Positions 23,128 through 31,648 are shown, counted from the stretch's first letter. The stretch: 64,000 nt of DNA from Calothrix sp. NIES-4101 (GCA_004296455.1 AP018275.1:1-64000); one strand, 5' to 3'. Numbers and translations are program-made. The notes: generated by a model not told the origin, from the letters alone.

Positions 23128-24231
23128 TTAGGAGCGATCGCAAACATTTGGTTTTCTGCTTTGTAAACTGTATCTGTTAATTTTCAAGGTGACTGCACCA
23201 GTAATACCCAGCATTAGCAAACCCGTCAATGTTGCTGGTTCTGGAATTGGTTTTGCAACACTCATTACAGTTACATTTGGGTCAATATTATCACCTGTAG
23301 AATACACATAATTAAAAGCATCGCGATCGTTGAGAATGCTAGCGCGTAGAAACAGTCCACTCCAACGGGCTACAGTTTCCACTGCTACATCTTGTGCAAT
23401 GGTGGGAGTGTTGCTGTCAGGAACGGGACCAAGAGGATTATTACTATTTGTAATCCCATAATGGTTAGCACCCAAAATAGTAACCAACGCCTTGGGAGGA
23501 ATTTGAATATTATCGTAAGTTCTTTCCGCCCTAAAAGGAAGAGCAATGCTATCAAGATTTCCCTGCAACAAAGCAGTAGGAATTCCAGAATTTTTGATGG
23601 GGATGAATTCTTGAGTAACTTGGTTACGTAAATTTGCACCAAAAAACGCACCTGCTACAAGTTCTTTTGGTCTATTAAATGAATCTTCACATATAAAAGG
23701 AAGACAGATATTTGCAATAGCAGATAGCCCAACAGCACCTCCTGCGGAATGACCAAGCAAGCCTAATTTTTCTGTATTGACAATGCCAGCAATAGGTGAA
23801 GCTGGATTTGAGTTTTCTATCTTTATTTGTGCTAAAACATCGTTAATAAGCGATGTTTTAGTAAACAACCCTTTATCACCAAATAGTGGTTGTAGTGGAA
23901 TAGGTAAAGTCCTTCGACTATTGGGTACAACTACCACAAATCCGTAGCTCGCTACGATGCTAGCAAAATTAGAGTAATCTGATTTATCTACATTGAAGCC
24001 TTGCAACAACAAAGCAACGGGGAATGAGTAATTATCAGTTTTTCGGTTAGATGGGTTGGGAAAGTAAATATCAGCTATATCGTTAGTTGTAGTCAGGGTA
24101 GTAGTGTAGCTTGCAACATTTTTAAATGCAGGAGAAGGATTAAATGTTGCAGCATCCACTTTCTTGTCTAGACTCAACAAAAGCAATGTTGCACTTGTGA
24201 AAACTGCTGATAAAGCTTTGATATTAGCCAC
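23128..24231 (-). CDS. Secreted alpha/beta hydrolase (chlorophyllase-like) with PEP-CTERM
   Basis: A 367-residue exported hydrolase. A signal peptide occupies about residues 1-27 (ending in KVDA). Chlorophyllase/dienelactone-like motifs follow: PVALLLQGFNVDKSDY, VVVPNSRR, the nucleophile elbow LLGHSAGGAVGLSA, and a late histidine in ILGANHYGITNS with an acid in GNLDSIALPF. The C-terminus is a PEP-CTERM sorting signal: PEPATLTGLL, a hydrophobic helix and a basic tail. PEP-CTERM proteins are processed by exosortase and tied to the exopolysaccharide matrix. Stands alone, divergent from the GST gene. Confidence 0.85.
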   Translation of the reverse strand: MANIKALSAVFTSATLLLLSLDKKVDAATFNPSPAFKNVASYTTTLTTTNDIADIYFPNPSNRKTDNYSFPVALLLQGFNVDKSDYSNFASIVASYGFVVVVPNSRRTLPIPLQPLFGDKGLFTKTSLINDVLAQIKIENSNPASPIAGIVNTEKLGLLGHSAGGAVGLSAIANICLPFICEDSFNRPKELVAGAFFGANLRNQVTQEFIPIKNSGIPTALLQGNLDSIALPFRAERTYDNIQIPPKALVTILGANHYGITNSNNPLGPVPDSNTPTIAQDVAVETVARWSGLFLRASILNDRDAFNYVYSTGDNIDPNVTVMSVAKPIPEPATLTGLLMLGITGAVTLKINRYSLQSRKPNVCDRS

Positions 24232-24417
24232 AAAAAACTTCCTTATTTAGATAAATTTATACACATTGCTTGGCAAAGTATTTAGTTGTACTAAGAACGC
24301 AACAAGTATTCTTACTTAAGAATAATCATCTTTTCAGACTCTACTTTAAAAAGTATTCAAACTTTTCGCTTCAGAATGAGAAACTATATAGGAGAAAACC
24401 ACTTGGCTTAAAAAATA

Positions 24418-25062
24418 ATGAAGCTGTACTACATGCCTACGACACGGGCAGTACGCCCTCGGTGGCTTCTGGAAGAAATGGAAGTTCCCTATGAATTGGT
24501 ACGGGTTGATAAGACCATGACTCAACAGCCAGAATATCAAAAGTTGCATCCCCATAGAAAAGTACCAATTCTTGTAGATGGGGAAGTCACGATTTTTGAA
24601 TCTGCTGCCATCTGTGCCTATCTTGCCGACAAATATCTAGATAAAGGGCTAGCTCCAAGACTAGACCAAGCTGAACGCGCTTGTTACTATCAATGGCTGT
24701 TTTACGCTACATCAACATTAGAACCACCTGTAGAGCATTTTCTGTTTGATGTTTTACCATCACTGCCAGAAAAATTAATACCAACCAAGGTACGCTCTGC
24801 AATTTCAAGACAAGAAGCTTTAGAATGGTTTGATCGAGTTGCTGAACCCTTGAGAAAATCTATTGATGGTAACAATTATCTGGTAGCAAATCGGTTTACG
24901 ACTGCTGATATTGTGACTGGAGGGGTTTTACTCTGGGCAAAAAAATTAGGCATGTTATCAGATAGTGATCCTTTGAGTCGGTATATCAACAACTTAATGC
25001 AACGCCCTGCTTTTATGCGTGCCGATGAAGACTTTTACGCCAAGATAGCTCCAAGTGTGTAG
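24418..25062 (+). CDS. Glutathione S-transferase family protein
   Basis: A 214-residue cytosolic GST. The N-terminal thioredoxin-like domain has KLYYMPTTRAVRPRWLLEEM with Ser/Thr near the catalytic position, VPILVDGE (cis-Pro) and FESAAICAYLADKY, the glutathione gamma-glutamyl binding motif. The helical C-terminal domain starts near residue 85 and includes FTTADIVTGGVLLWAKK, the conserved folding motif. Conjugates or reduces substrates with glutathione; substrate unknown. Upstream gap holds its promoter shared with the hydrolase gene. Confidence 0.9.
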   Translation: MKLYYMPTTRAVRPRWLLEEMEVPYELVRVDKTMTQQPEYQKLHPHRKVPILVDGEVTIFESAAICAYLADKYLDKGLAPRLDQAERACYYQWLFYATSTLEPPVEHFLFDVLPSLPEKLIPTKVRSAISRQEALEWFDRVAEPLRKSIDGNNYLVANRFTTADIVTGGVLLWAKKLGMLSDSDPLSRYINNLMQRPAFMRADEDFYAKIAPSV

Positions 25063-25181
25063 TTTTACTAACATAAGTGATGAATACTGCCTCTCCTCAC
25101 CACTTCTTCCCCACCCAATTCCTACCCGCAGCTTCTGCCGCATCTGCTGTGTAAAAAACTTCCATATTCATTATTGTGGTG

Positions 25182-25553
25182 ATGGCAATTAACTCCTTTC
25201 CCATGCAACCGCCATTACAACCCCTACGCATTCCCGCAGGATGGCTCATCCAATACAATAACGGCTTGTACGAAATTGACCCAAATCCCGAATTAATTCC
25301 CGAAGCAGATAGATGGTGGGTCTTTAAAGAAGACATGCTGCAAATACGGCATTCACTTCGTAATCGATTGCTTGATGTAGGTTGGTATCCTGAAGGCAAC
25401 CTCGAAGAAGGTCACTATCGCTTAGTAATGTACGAAGGCGATTTTACTGGCGAGTTGTTACACGAATTTCAAACAAGCGATCGCATGGTTTTAGTGGCAG
25501 AAATTGAACGGTTGCTACGAGAGATAAATCTTAATTGTGATGAATTGCCCTAG
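25182..25553 (+). CDS. Conserved small cyanobacterial protein
   Basis: A protein of about 123 residues with a coding-like, conserved-looking body: IPAGWLIQYNNGLYEIDPNP, RWWVFKEDMLQIRH, GWYPEGNLEEGHYRLVMYEG and a C-terminal helix VLVAEIERLLREIN. No domain recognised; the aromatic-rich body suggests a folded beta-rich protein. The start could be the in-frame GTG at 25176, ATG at 25182 or ATG at 25203. Stands alone. Confidence 0.65.
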   Translation: MAINSFPMQPPLQPLRIPAGWLIQYNNGLYEIDPNPELIPEADRWWVFKEDMLQIRHSLRNRLLDVGWYPEGNLEEGHYRLVMYEGDFTGELLHEFQTSDRMVLVAEIERLLREINLNCDELP

Positions 25554-25684
25554 CAGTATACCTATATGTATCTTAATAAGCGTCAGAATGAATATGCTTT
25601 GCCGCTCTAATCTCTACACAATGATGCTTGTTCGAGAGTTATCCAAATGTTTTAATGCAATACGATTGTTGCTTTTTTTAAGTT

Positions 25685-25957
25685 ATGCAAAATACATTAA
25701 TTGATAAAACCTTCCGTGACAGCGATGGCAAAATTGTTTTAGCTCAGATGCCAAACCTGCCGCTTATTGTTTGGGTTGTAGCTAGTTTACTCAAACTACT
25801 TTTTACAAGTGGCGCAATCAATATGGGACTAGATGCAGTGGCTTTTGGTTCTTTGTTTACTTGGGCATGGGAGGAATTATTTCAAGGCGTTAATTATTTT
25901 CGCAGAACGCTAGGTCTTGCCGTGTTGATTATTATTATCGTGTCAAAAATTCAGTGA
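25685..25957 (+). CDS. Small two-helix membrane protein
   Basis: A 90-residue protein with two hydrophobic helices (LIVWVVASLLKLLF and LAVLIIIIVS) around a short WAWEELFQGVNYFRR loop. The N-terminus KTFRDSDGKIVLAQMPN is polar and cytoplasmic-looking. No family recognised. The stop lies 2 bp from the end of the convergent gene. Confidence 0.6.
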   Translation: MQNTLIDKTFRDSDGKIVLAQMPNLPLIVWVVASLLKLLFTSGAINMGLDAVAFGSLFTWAWEELFQGVNYFRRTLGLAVLIIIIVSKIQ

Positions 25958-25959
25958 GC

Positions 25960-26361
25960 TTACCTTGGTGGAGTTCCGTTCCAAGAAAATGTTGGTTCAG
26001 CTTCACAATAACTCCATTTTGCCTCCCAAGGCATGGGGAAATTAGGCACTGTAAAACGAATTGATAATCGTCCCCAAGTATTACTCAACTTGCCAGAACC
26101 GTCTTCTCGTGCCGTGTCGCATTTAACATTCGATTTACCTACCCAATAACCGTGATAAATTCCACGATTGCTTGTGACTCCAGCTAGCCCTTCAATGAAG
26201 ATAGTTCCTGCTGGATAAGTCCAGACGGCAGTTTTATTTCTATCGCTTTGGTAAACCACTCTACCATAGTTGCTATTCCACACCTCATCTGAATAAGCAA
26301 TACTAGGCGCAAATGTCAAAAAAAATACTGTACTTCCAATTACTAGCTGCTGCCGTTTCAT
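25960..26361 (-). CDS. Small secreted protein
   Basis: A 133-residue protein from the internal ATG at 26361 (MKRQQLVIGSTVFFLTFAPS), which gives a clean signal peptide cut after AYS. The mature part is aromatic-rich: DEVWNSNYGRVVYQSD, IFIEGLAGVTSNRGIYHGYW, LSNTWGRLSIRFTVPNFP. Two cysteines could form a disulfide. Function unknown. Confidence 0.7.
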   Translation of the reverse strand: MKRQQLVIGSTVFFLTFAPSIAYSDEVWNSNYGRVVYQSDRNKTAVWTYPAGTIFIEGLAGVTSNRGIYHGYWVGKSNVKCDTAREDGSGKLSNTWGRLSIRFTVPNFPMPWEAKWSYCEAEPTFSWNGTPPR

Positions 26362-26512
26362 CGCATTTCTCCCTCGTAGTGAGCGTAATTTATAACACCA
26401 CACAGACATAATACAGCTTGCTAATATAAATCGATACATGGATATTTATTTGAATAAATGATATTTCCCTAGTTTTTTTGTGCTGCATCCCTCTTAAAGA
26501 ATCTGTGGGTAT

Positions 26513-26665
26513 ACTCCAAAACCCAAAAACCCAGCCATTATGACCGGGTTTTTTGTTGGGGTAAGTCCCCGCAGTTTAGTTATATAAGTTCGTTATAGCC
26601 ATTTGTATGATAATAACTACATCCGCATAACTGTTGATTCCAGAAAAGTTGGGAGGTGTTAAGGT
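26513..26665. repeat. Dispersed repeat module, copy 3
   Basis: The longest copy: aacccagccattatgaccgg hairpin followed by TTTTTT (terminator-like on plus), ttggggtaagtccccgcag, ttatagccatttgtatgata and ataactgttgattccagaaa. It matches copies at 18783-18893 and 21867-21960. Confidence 0.75.
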
Positions 26666-26712
26666 ACGATGGCAGTGAGAAAAACAAGTGCGATTGCATT
26701 TGCATAACAATC

Positions 26713-27033
26713 ATGAGTAACCCTCTCCATCTCGAAGATTCAGATTTCCATTCGTCTATTCAGGAAAACCTAAAAGAGCTTTCCGCTCAGTTGGGAACTC
26801 CCTTGGACGAAGCATCAGTTAAGCAAATATATCAGAACGCATGTGATTTACTCAGTCACGTTTCTCCATCACCTCTTACCCTTGCCCGCGTTGCAGGAAC
26901 ATTACTGGTCTACCAAATCGAGGATACAGAACCAGAAGAATTAAAGTGGTTTAACAACCAGGTTCAACAATGTCTAGACGAAGAAGAAGTTGAGGAGTTG
27001 ATTGAATCCCTAAGTCGGACTGATGCTTTGTAA
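26713..27033 (+). CDS. Small hypothetical protein
   Basis: A 106-residue acidic helical protein from ATG 26713 (MSNPLHLEDSDFHSSIQENL). No signal peptide and no named domain. The C-terminus CLDEEEVEELIESLSRTDAL is strongly acidic. Probably a real gene given coding bias; role unknown. Confidence 0.6.
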   Translation: MSNPLHLEDSDFHSSIQENLKELSAQLGTPLDEASVKQIYQNACDLLSHVSPSPLTLARVAGTLLVYQIEDTEPEELKWFNNQVQQCLDEEEVEELIESLSRTDAL

Positions 27034-27049
27034 ACTAAGGAAGCGCTGT

Positions 27050-27095
27050 TATTTACAAGCGTTGGCGATAGCCACTCCTACGGAGTATCGCACTC
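27050..27095. repeat. Short dispersed repeat
   Basis: The block gcgatagccactcctacggag is one of the short GC-rich repeats seen in Nostocales intergenic DNA. It lies between two small convergent genes and carries no coding frame. Confidence 0.35.
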
Positions 27096-27114
27096 TAAAC
27101 ACAAACATTCCGAA

Positions 27115-27318
27115 CTAATCATCTGGAAACTGCCAAGACGAAATACTTTCTATATCATTGCTACTGCATTGAGGACAAGTAACCTCAAACTTTGAATCCA
27201 TCCACTCATAACCGCAAGTACGACAGTGACAAAAAATATTATTGCGATTGGCATTTTCTATACCTTGATGCCATTGCTTTAGTTGGTCGGGGTTTTGAAA
27301 AGGAAAATTATCAGACAT
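27115..27318 (-). CDS. Small zinc-ribbon protein
   Basis: A 67-residue protein from ATG 27318 (MSDNFPFQNPDQLKQWHQGI). Four cysteines form a zinc ribbon: CHCRTCGYEW near residue 30 and CPQCSSND near 48. The N-terminal helix is charged. Such small ribbons are common accessory or regulatory proteins in these genomes; no enzymatic role visible. Next gene upstream on the same strand is the VHL-domain remnant's neighbour. Confidence 0.7.
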   Translation of the reverse strand: MSDNFPFQNPDQLKQWHQGIENANRNNIFCHCRTCGYEWMDSKFEVTCPQCSSNDIESISSWQFPDD

Positions 27319-27416
27319 GCTCCCTGGAGATGGGTGTGGTAAGCCGGAGGCTTGACGCTGTGAGTATCGTAACAATCAGATATTGTGGTGAGGAGAACGA
27401 AGATATTTAACACAAT

Positions 27417-27698
27417 TCAAGGAATCTCAACTATGCGCGGTTGTCCATCGGGATAATACACACCCAAACAATTATTTGATGTATCCGTCACCACCCAAGG
27501 ATGGGTTACATAGGTTTGCTGCACCACGCGATCGCCTGGTGCAATTGTGGCGTAAAACTTTCTTTTTCCTGAATAATCAAGCCAGTACGTTTTTACTGAT
27601 TGCCGTCGTTGGTTAATAAATGTAATTTCGGTTGATACTTTGCCACTACGAGAACTTGAGACAGACTCAGATGCACATTGTTTGGACTGACCACTAGC
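27417..27698 (-). pseudogene. VHL-beta-domain protein, 5' end cut by transposon
   Basis: The frame up to the transposon edge encodes STEITFINQRRQSVKTYWLD, KRKFYATIAPGDRVVQQTYV and HPWVVTD...GVYYP, a von Hippel-Lindau beta-domain (transthyretin-like sandwich) known in bacteria. The N-terminus before ASGQSKQ is replaced by sequence from the transposon inverted repeat, so signal peptide and start are missing. The remaining part ends normally at 27417. Function unknown in bacteria. Confidence 0.75.
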
Positions 27699-27892
27699 TG
27701 TAAGGAACTGCAAACATAAACGCTTCAAACTGCAAACAAGCCAAAATTGAAACCACATTAACTGCAAATAAGGGGGGTCTCAAAACCACAATAATTGCAA
27801 ATGAAACCACATTATTTGCAAACAAACCACATTAACTGCAAATAAACCACATTATTTGCAAATAAGCTGTAACCCTTATACATAGGCATTTT
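27699..27892 (+). repeat. Left terminal inverted repeat of TniA element
   Basis: 194 bp, containing five 20-bp units of the form AACCACATTAACTGCAAATA / AACCACATTATTTGCAAACA. It matches the right end (31435-31648) almost perfectly apart from one extra unit there. Units of this kind serve as transposase-binding sites in Tn7-like elements. Confidence 0.85.
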
Positions 27893-27912
27893 CCGAAAAA
27901 CAGCCCTAAAAC

Positions 27913-27944
27913 TGTCCAGAAAATAGGAACTTTTATACTGGACA
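27913..27944. promoter_or_regulatory. Candidate resolvase subsite
   Basis: Inverted 7-mers TGTCCAG and CTGGACA with 18 bp between give a 32-bp site beside the resolvase gene. The same 32-bp arrangement is conserved in the second element at 51261-51292. Fits the size of a serine-resolvase binding subsite. Confidence 0.6.
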
Positions 27945-28030
27945 TATATGTACGCTTTTCGTGGTTTAATTTGGACTAATACCGTTCGATTAAATACTCA
28001 AAGCTGTTTAAACCGACAACCGACAAGGCT

Positions 28031-28652
28031 ATGGTTATTTATGCTTATTTAAGAGTCTCCAGCGATCGCCAAGACCTACACAACCAACGACATGGCATTT
28101 TGGAGTATGCCAACATACACGCTTTGAGTCCCATCCAGTTTATAGAAGACACAGTTTCTGGGCGGGAGAAATGGTCCTCTCGAGGTGTAGGAATACTCCT
28201 AACCGAAACAGCACAAGCATCCGATGTAGTAATTTTCTCAGAAGTCAGTCGGATGGCGCGCTCCACCCTACAAGTGTTAGAAATGCTGGAGTGCTGTGTG
28301 CGCCGGGGAATCAACGTCCATATCGCCAAACAAGGTATGGTACTGGATGACTCAATGCAAAGCCGAATTACAGCAACAGTTTTGGGCTTGGCAGCAGAAA
28401 TCGAGCGGGAATTGATTGTACTGAGAACAACCGAAGCACTAGCCAAACGAAAAGCTGAGGGGAAAACGTTAGGACGACCCAAAGGACGACAATCTGGACA
28501 CAAGGGAAGCAGAAATTCGCAGCTACCTAGCTAAAGGGATCAGCAAACGCTCAATTGCCAAACTCGTTGATTGTTCACCTTCCACCCTCTATGATTGGTT
28601 GTCACGCAAACATCTCCACTCACGCCACGACAAATTGGTGGAGAAGTTATAG
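28031..28652 (+). pseudogene. Serine resolvase (TniR-like), frameshifted before the C-terminal HTH
   Basis: The first frame (28031-28534, 167 residues) holds the complete catalytic domain: MVIYAYLRVSSDRQDLHNQR with the nucleophile Ser, DTVSGREKWSSRG, FSEVSRMARS and AAEIERELI long helix, then GRPKGRQSG. The helix-turn-helix that should follow is in the next frame, from about 28497 to TAG 28652: EIRSYLAKGISKRSIAKLVD and STLYDWLSRKH. A one-base shift near 28490-28505 therefore splits a 207-residue resolvase. It stops 1 bp before the tniA start. Resolvases remove cointegrates at res sites; a candidate site lies upstream. Confidence 0.8.
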
Positions 28653-28653
28653 G

Positions 28654-30303
28654 ATGCCAAAGAAACAAATACCAATTGATGCCATAGTAGACTTGCGTCG
28701 CCGCTTAGACCAGCTACCACCGCGCAGTCCATCTCGTCGGGTATTAGTCCAAGAAATAGCACAACTGTATGGTATCTCCGAAGATACTGTGTATCGGACA
28801 CTACGGGAGCGCAATATTGTCCGGTCAGTGCGCCGCATTGATTGTGATGTACCGCGTGTGATTCCCAAAGCCGGACTAGAGCGGTACTGTGAAATAATTG
28901 CTGCCATTAAAATACGGACATCGAACCGCAAAGGTCGTCATTTATCGACCGTGCAAGCAATTCGCCTTTTGGAAGAAGATGGGATCAACACTCCAGACGG
29001 TCATGTAATAGTTCCAGCAGGTTTACTCAAAGCAACCACCGTTAATCGTTACCTCAAAAAATGGGGTTACGACCGCGATACCCTTTTAAGACAGCCACCT
29101 GCTGTTCGCTTCCAAGCAGAGTACAGCAACCAATGTTGGCATTTTGACCTGAGTCCATCAGACCTCAAGCACGTCAAATCGCCAGCCTGGATAGAACCGG
29201 GGCGGGGACATCCCTTGTTGATGCTTTATAGTGTCGTCGATGACCGCAGTGGTGTTTCTTACCAGGAATATCACGGGGTTTACGGGGAAGATGTAGAAGC
29301 AGCGCTGCGGTTTATGTTTGCCGCTATGTCACCCAAATCGAACGAGGATTTACCCTTTCAAGGCATTCCCCAAATGCTGTACATGGATAACGGACCCATT
29401 ACCCGCAGTTTGGTGTTTCAAAAAGTCATGGAGTACTTGGGGATTGAAGTACGTACCCATTTACCCGCAGGCAAAGACGGACGAAGGGTAACTGCTCGTT
29501 CCAAAGGTAAGGTAGAACGTCCATTTCGTACTGTCAAAGAAATGCATGAAACCCTTTACCACTTGCATGAGCCGGAGACAGAAGCGGAAGCGAACACTTG
29601 GTTGATGCAGTTTTTGCTCCATTACAATAGCCGACCCCATCGCAGCGAACCCCATACCCGGATTGAAGATTGGCTTGGCAATCTACCAACCCAGGGGATA
29701 CGTCAGATGTGTAATTGGGAGCGTTTTTGTACATTTGCACGTTCACCCGAACGCCGCAAGGTGGGCATCGATGCTCGCGTTACGGTTGAGGGAGTGGCTT
29801 ATGAGGTCGAGCCGGATTTAGCTGGAGAAACTGTAGTTCTGTGGTGGGGCTTGTTCGATAACGAACTGTACGTAGAACATGGTGAACGTCGCTATGGGCC
29901 GTTTCTGCCTGTGGATGGGCCAATCCCCCTACATCGCTATCGTAGTTTCAAGAAAACACGGACGCAAAAACGGGCTGACCGGATTGAATCTTTGGCTAAA
30001 CAGTTGTCTTTACCGAGTTCTGCCATTGGTACATTAGACATACCTTCACTCACTAAGAATACAACGTCACTCAAGGCACAGCCTTTTATTGACCCCAACC
30101 CATTTCAAGAATTAACTTTCAGCACGGTCATTGCAGCAAAACTGGCGATCGCCGAATATTTGTCACGCCCATTAGCCAAACTCACCTCTGAACAAATGGC
30201 TTATATTGATGCGGTTCTGCTGTCTACTCTCAATAAGCAGGAGGTAATGAAACAAATTCGAGATTTCTTCAATCCCTTATCAGGTACGAGCCATGTTGAG
30301 TGA
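28654..30303 (+). CDS. tniA: Transposase, TniA/TnsB type (DDE, rve)
   Basis: A 549-residue transposase from ATG 28654 (MPKKQIPIDAIVDLRRRLDQ), immediately after the resolvase stop; an upstream in-frame ATG at 28555 lies inside the resolvase and is unlikely. An N-terminal HTH (LYGISEDTVYRTLRERN) precedes the integrase core: D in CWHFDLSPSD near residue 165, D in LYMDNGP near 245, and E in SKGKVERPFRTVKEMHETLY near 290. A C-terminal beta-barrel (GVAYEVEPDLAGETVVLWWG) and tail that would contact TniB follow. It catalyses strand transfer at the terminal repeats. Overlaps tniB by 11 bp. Confidence 0.92.
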   Translation: MPKKQIPIDAIVDLRRRLDQLPPRSPSRRVLVQEIAQLYGISEDTVYRTLRERNIVRSVRRIDCDVPRVIPKAGLERYCEIIAAIKIRTSNRKGRHLSTVQAIRLLEEDGINTPDGHVIVPAGLLKATTVNRYLKKWGYDRDTLLRQPPAVRFQAEYSNQCWHFDLSPSDLKHVKSPAWIEPGRGHPLLMLYSVVDDRSGVSYQEYHGVYGEDVEAALRFMFAAMSPKSNEDLPFQGIPQMLYMDNGPITRSLVFQKVMEYLGIEVRTHLPAGKDGRRVTARSKGKVERPFRTVKEMHETLYHLHEPETEAEANTWLMQFLLHYNSRPHRSEPHTRIEDWLGNLPTQGIRQMCNWERFCTFARSPERRKVGIDARVTVEGVAYEVEPDLAGETVVLWWGLFDNELYVEHGERRYGPFLPVDGPIPLHRYRSFKKTRTQKRADRIESLAKQLSLPSSAIGTLDIPSLTKNTTSLKAQPFIDPNPFQELTFSTVIAAKLAIAEYLSRPLAKLTSEQMAYIDAVLLSTLNKQEVMKQIRDFFNPLSGTSHVE

Positions 30304-31282
30304 TGTCATGACTTATTTTCATCTCAAACGTACCTTAGACCATGTAGGGTATTTTGAGACTGAAGACCAGACGAATTTGTTCAAGGAACTTAAACTCCAA
30401 GTTAGGCAAGGTCGCTTGATTGCTGTAACGGGTGTTGTTGGTTGTGGTAAAAGCACCACCCTGCAACGACTGCAATTGGAATTAGCTAACGAAAAAGACA
30501 TTATTACCTCTCGTAGCCTTGCAGTTGACAAAGATAAAGTCAATTTGGGGGTTTTAATGGCTGCTTTATTTTGGGACTTAAGTACGGAAAAAGATGCTAA
30601 ACCGCCAACTCAACCAGAACAAAGAGAACGAAAATTGTTAGCGTTGATTCAAAAATGCCGTAAATCTGTAGTGCTTTTTGTTGATGAAGCTCATGATCTT
30701 CATAACAGTACATTAGTAAAAATTAAGCGTTTAATTGAATTGGTACGTCAAAATGGTTGCACTTTATCTGTGATTCTGATCGGGCATCCCAAGCTAAAAA
30801 ATGATTTGCGCCGACCATCTTTGGAAGAAATTGGTGCTAGAACCAATGTTTTTAGTTTAGAAGGTATTCGAGGGCATCAGGTTGAGTATATAAAATGGCT
30901 ATTGAGTGAGTGTATTCACGATAATTACCTACCCTCGGATTTGATTACGGATGAGGCAATTGCATTTTTGGCAGAACGATTGACGACTCCATTACAAATT
31001 GAACATTACTTGCAGAGAGTATTTGAAGATGCTTATCAAGCTGCAACCAAGCCTGTTACTACGGACATGATTGAAGCGGTTTTGGCTGTTGGACTTAATG
31101 ATTTAGAACCTCGCTTAGTACGGCATGGCTACACGAAGACAGTGCTAGCTGAGTTATTAAATATACGCTTAAGTGAGGTGAATTCTTTTTTACACGCTCA
31201 ATTGCCTCCTGGTCGAACCGAAGATTTGAGAGACCAGATGTTAAAAATTGGAATTCCTTTGTATGCGTCAGAGCGAAATTAA
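30293..31282 (+). CDS. tniB: Transposition ATPase, TniB/TnsC type
   Basis: A 329-residue AAA+ ATPase overlapping the end of tniA. Walker A is GVVGCGKSTTLQRL near residue 45, Walker B VVLFVDEAHDL near 125, sensor 1 SVILIGHP near 155, and LEEIGARTNVFSLEGIRGHQ contains the arginine finger region typical of ExeA/TnsC-type proteins. These ATPases choose and mark target DNA and activate the TniA transposase. In Tn5053/Tn7 relatives a TniQ partner is needed; none is present here. A close paralogue lies at 51396-52382. Confidence 0.92.
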   Translation: MLSDVMTYFHLKRTLDHVGYFETEDQTNLFKELKLQVRQGRLIAVTGVVGCGKSTTLQRLQLELANEKDIITSRSLAVDKDKVNLGVLMAALFWDLSTEKDAKPPTQPEQRERKLLALIQKCRKSVVLFVDEAHDLHNSTLVKIKRLIELVRQNGCTLSVILIGHPKLKNDLRRPSLEEIGARTNVFSLEGIRGHQVEYIKWLLSECIHDNYLPSDLITDEAIAFLAERLTTPLQIEHYLQRVFEDAYQAATKPVTTDMIEAVLAVGLNDLEPRLVRHGYTKTVLAELLNIRLSEVNSFLHAQLPPGRTEDLRDQMLKIGIPLYASERN

Positions 31283-31434
31283 ATGGGAGTAGCCTCAAAC
31301 TTGTCAAAAACGAGAAATACCGCGTACAGAATTTTTCTGTTTTGTTAGTGTCCAGTTTATATATAGATAAATAGATATATATGTCCGGTATAAAAATTCG
31401 TATAACTTGAACACAAGAAGGCACTATTTTTCTA

Positions 31435-31648
31435 AAAATGCCTATGTATAAGGGTTACAGCTTATTTGCAAATAATATGGTTTATTTGCAGTTAATGTGG
31501 TTTGTTTGCAAATAATGTGGTTTGTTTGCAAATAATGTGGTTTCATTTGCAATTATTGTGGTTTTGAGACCCCCCTTATTTGCAGTTAATGTGGTTTCAA
31601 TTTTGGCTTGTTTGCAGTTTGAAGCGTTTATGTTTGCAGTTCCTTACA
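31435..31648 (-). repeat. Right terminal inverted repeat of TniA element
   Basis: 214 bp, reverse complement of the left end but with one additional 20-bp unit (AACCACATTATTTGCAAACA repeated), giving six units instead of five. Ends ...GTTTGCAGTTCCTTACA at 31648. Confidence 0.85.

Larger units (their letters stand above)
27699..31648. mobile_element. Tn7/Tn5053-like transposon: tniR(frameshifted)-tniA-tniB, no tniQ
   Basis: Bounded by inverted repeats starting TGTAAGGAACTGCAAAC at both ends. It encodes a serine resolvase (frame-broken), a DDE transposase (TniA/TnsB type) and an AAA ATPase (TniB/TnsC type). No TniQ, Cas12k or CRISPR is inside. The 3,950-bp size is small for Tn5053-like elements. 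No target-site duplication is visible at the outer edges (ctagc versus tgtaa). A truncated relative lies at 51047-52676. Confidence 0.85.

Noticed and set aside
25097-25399. Minus-strand frame of 100 codons
   Set aside because: Overlaps the more convincing plus-strand gene at 25182-25553 and lacks signals.
28555-28653. Upstream start for tniA at 28555
   Set aside because: The segment codes for the C-terminal helix-turn-helix of the resolvase in another frame; ATG 28654 follows its stop by one base.
27699-31648. Type V-K CRISPR-associated transposon (CAST)
   Set aside because: The transposase and ATPase fit, but no Cas12k, tracrRNA or CRISPR array is found inside or beside the element, and TniQ is missing.
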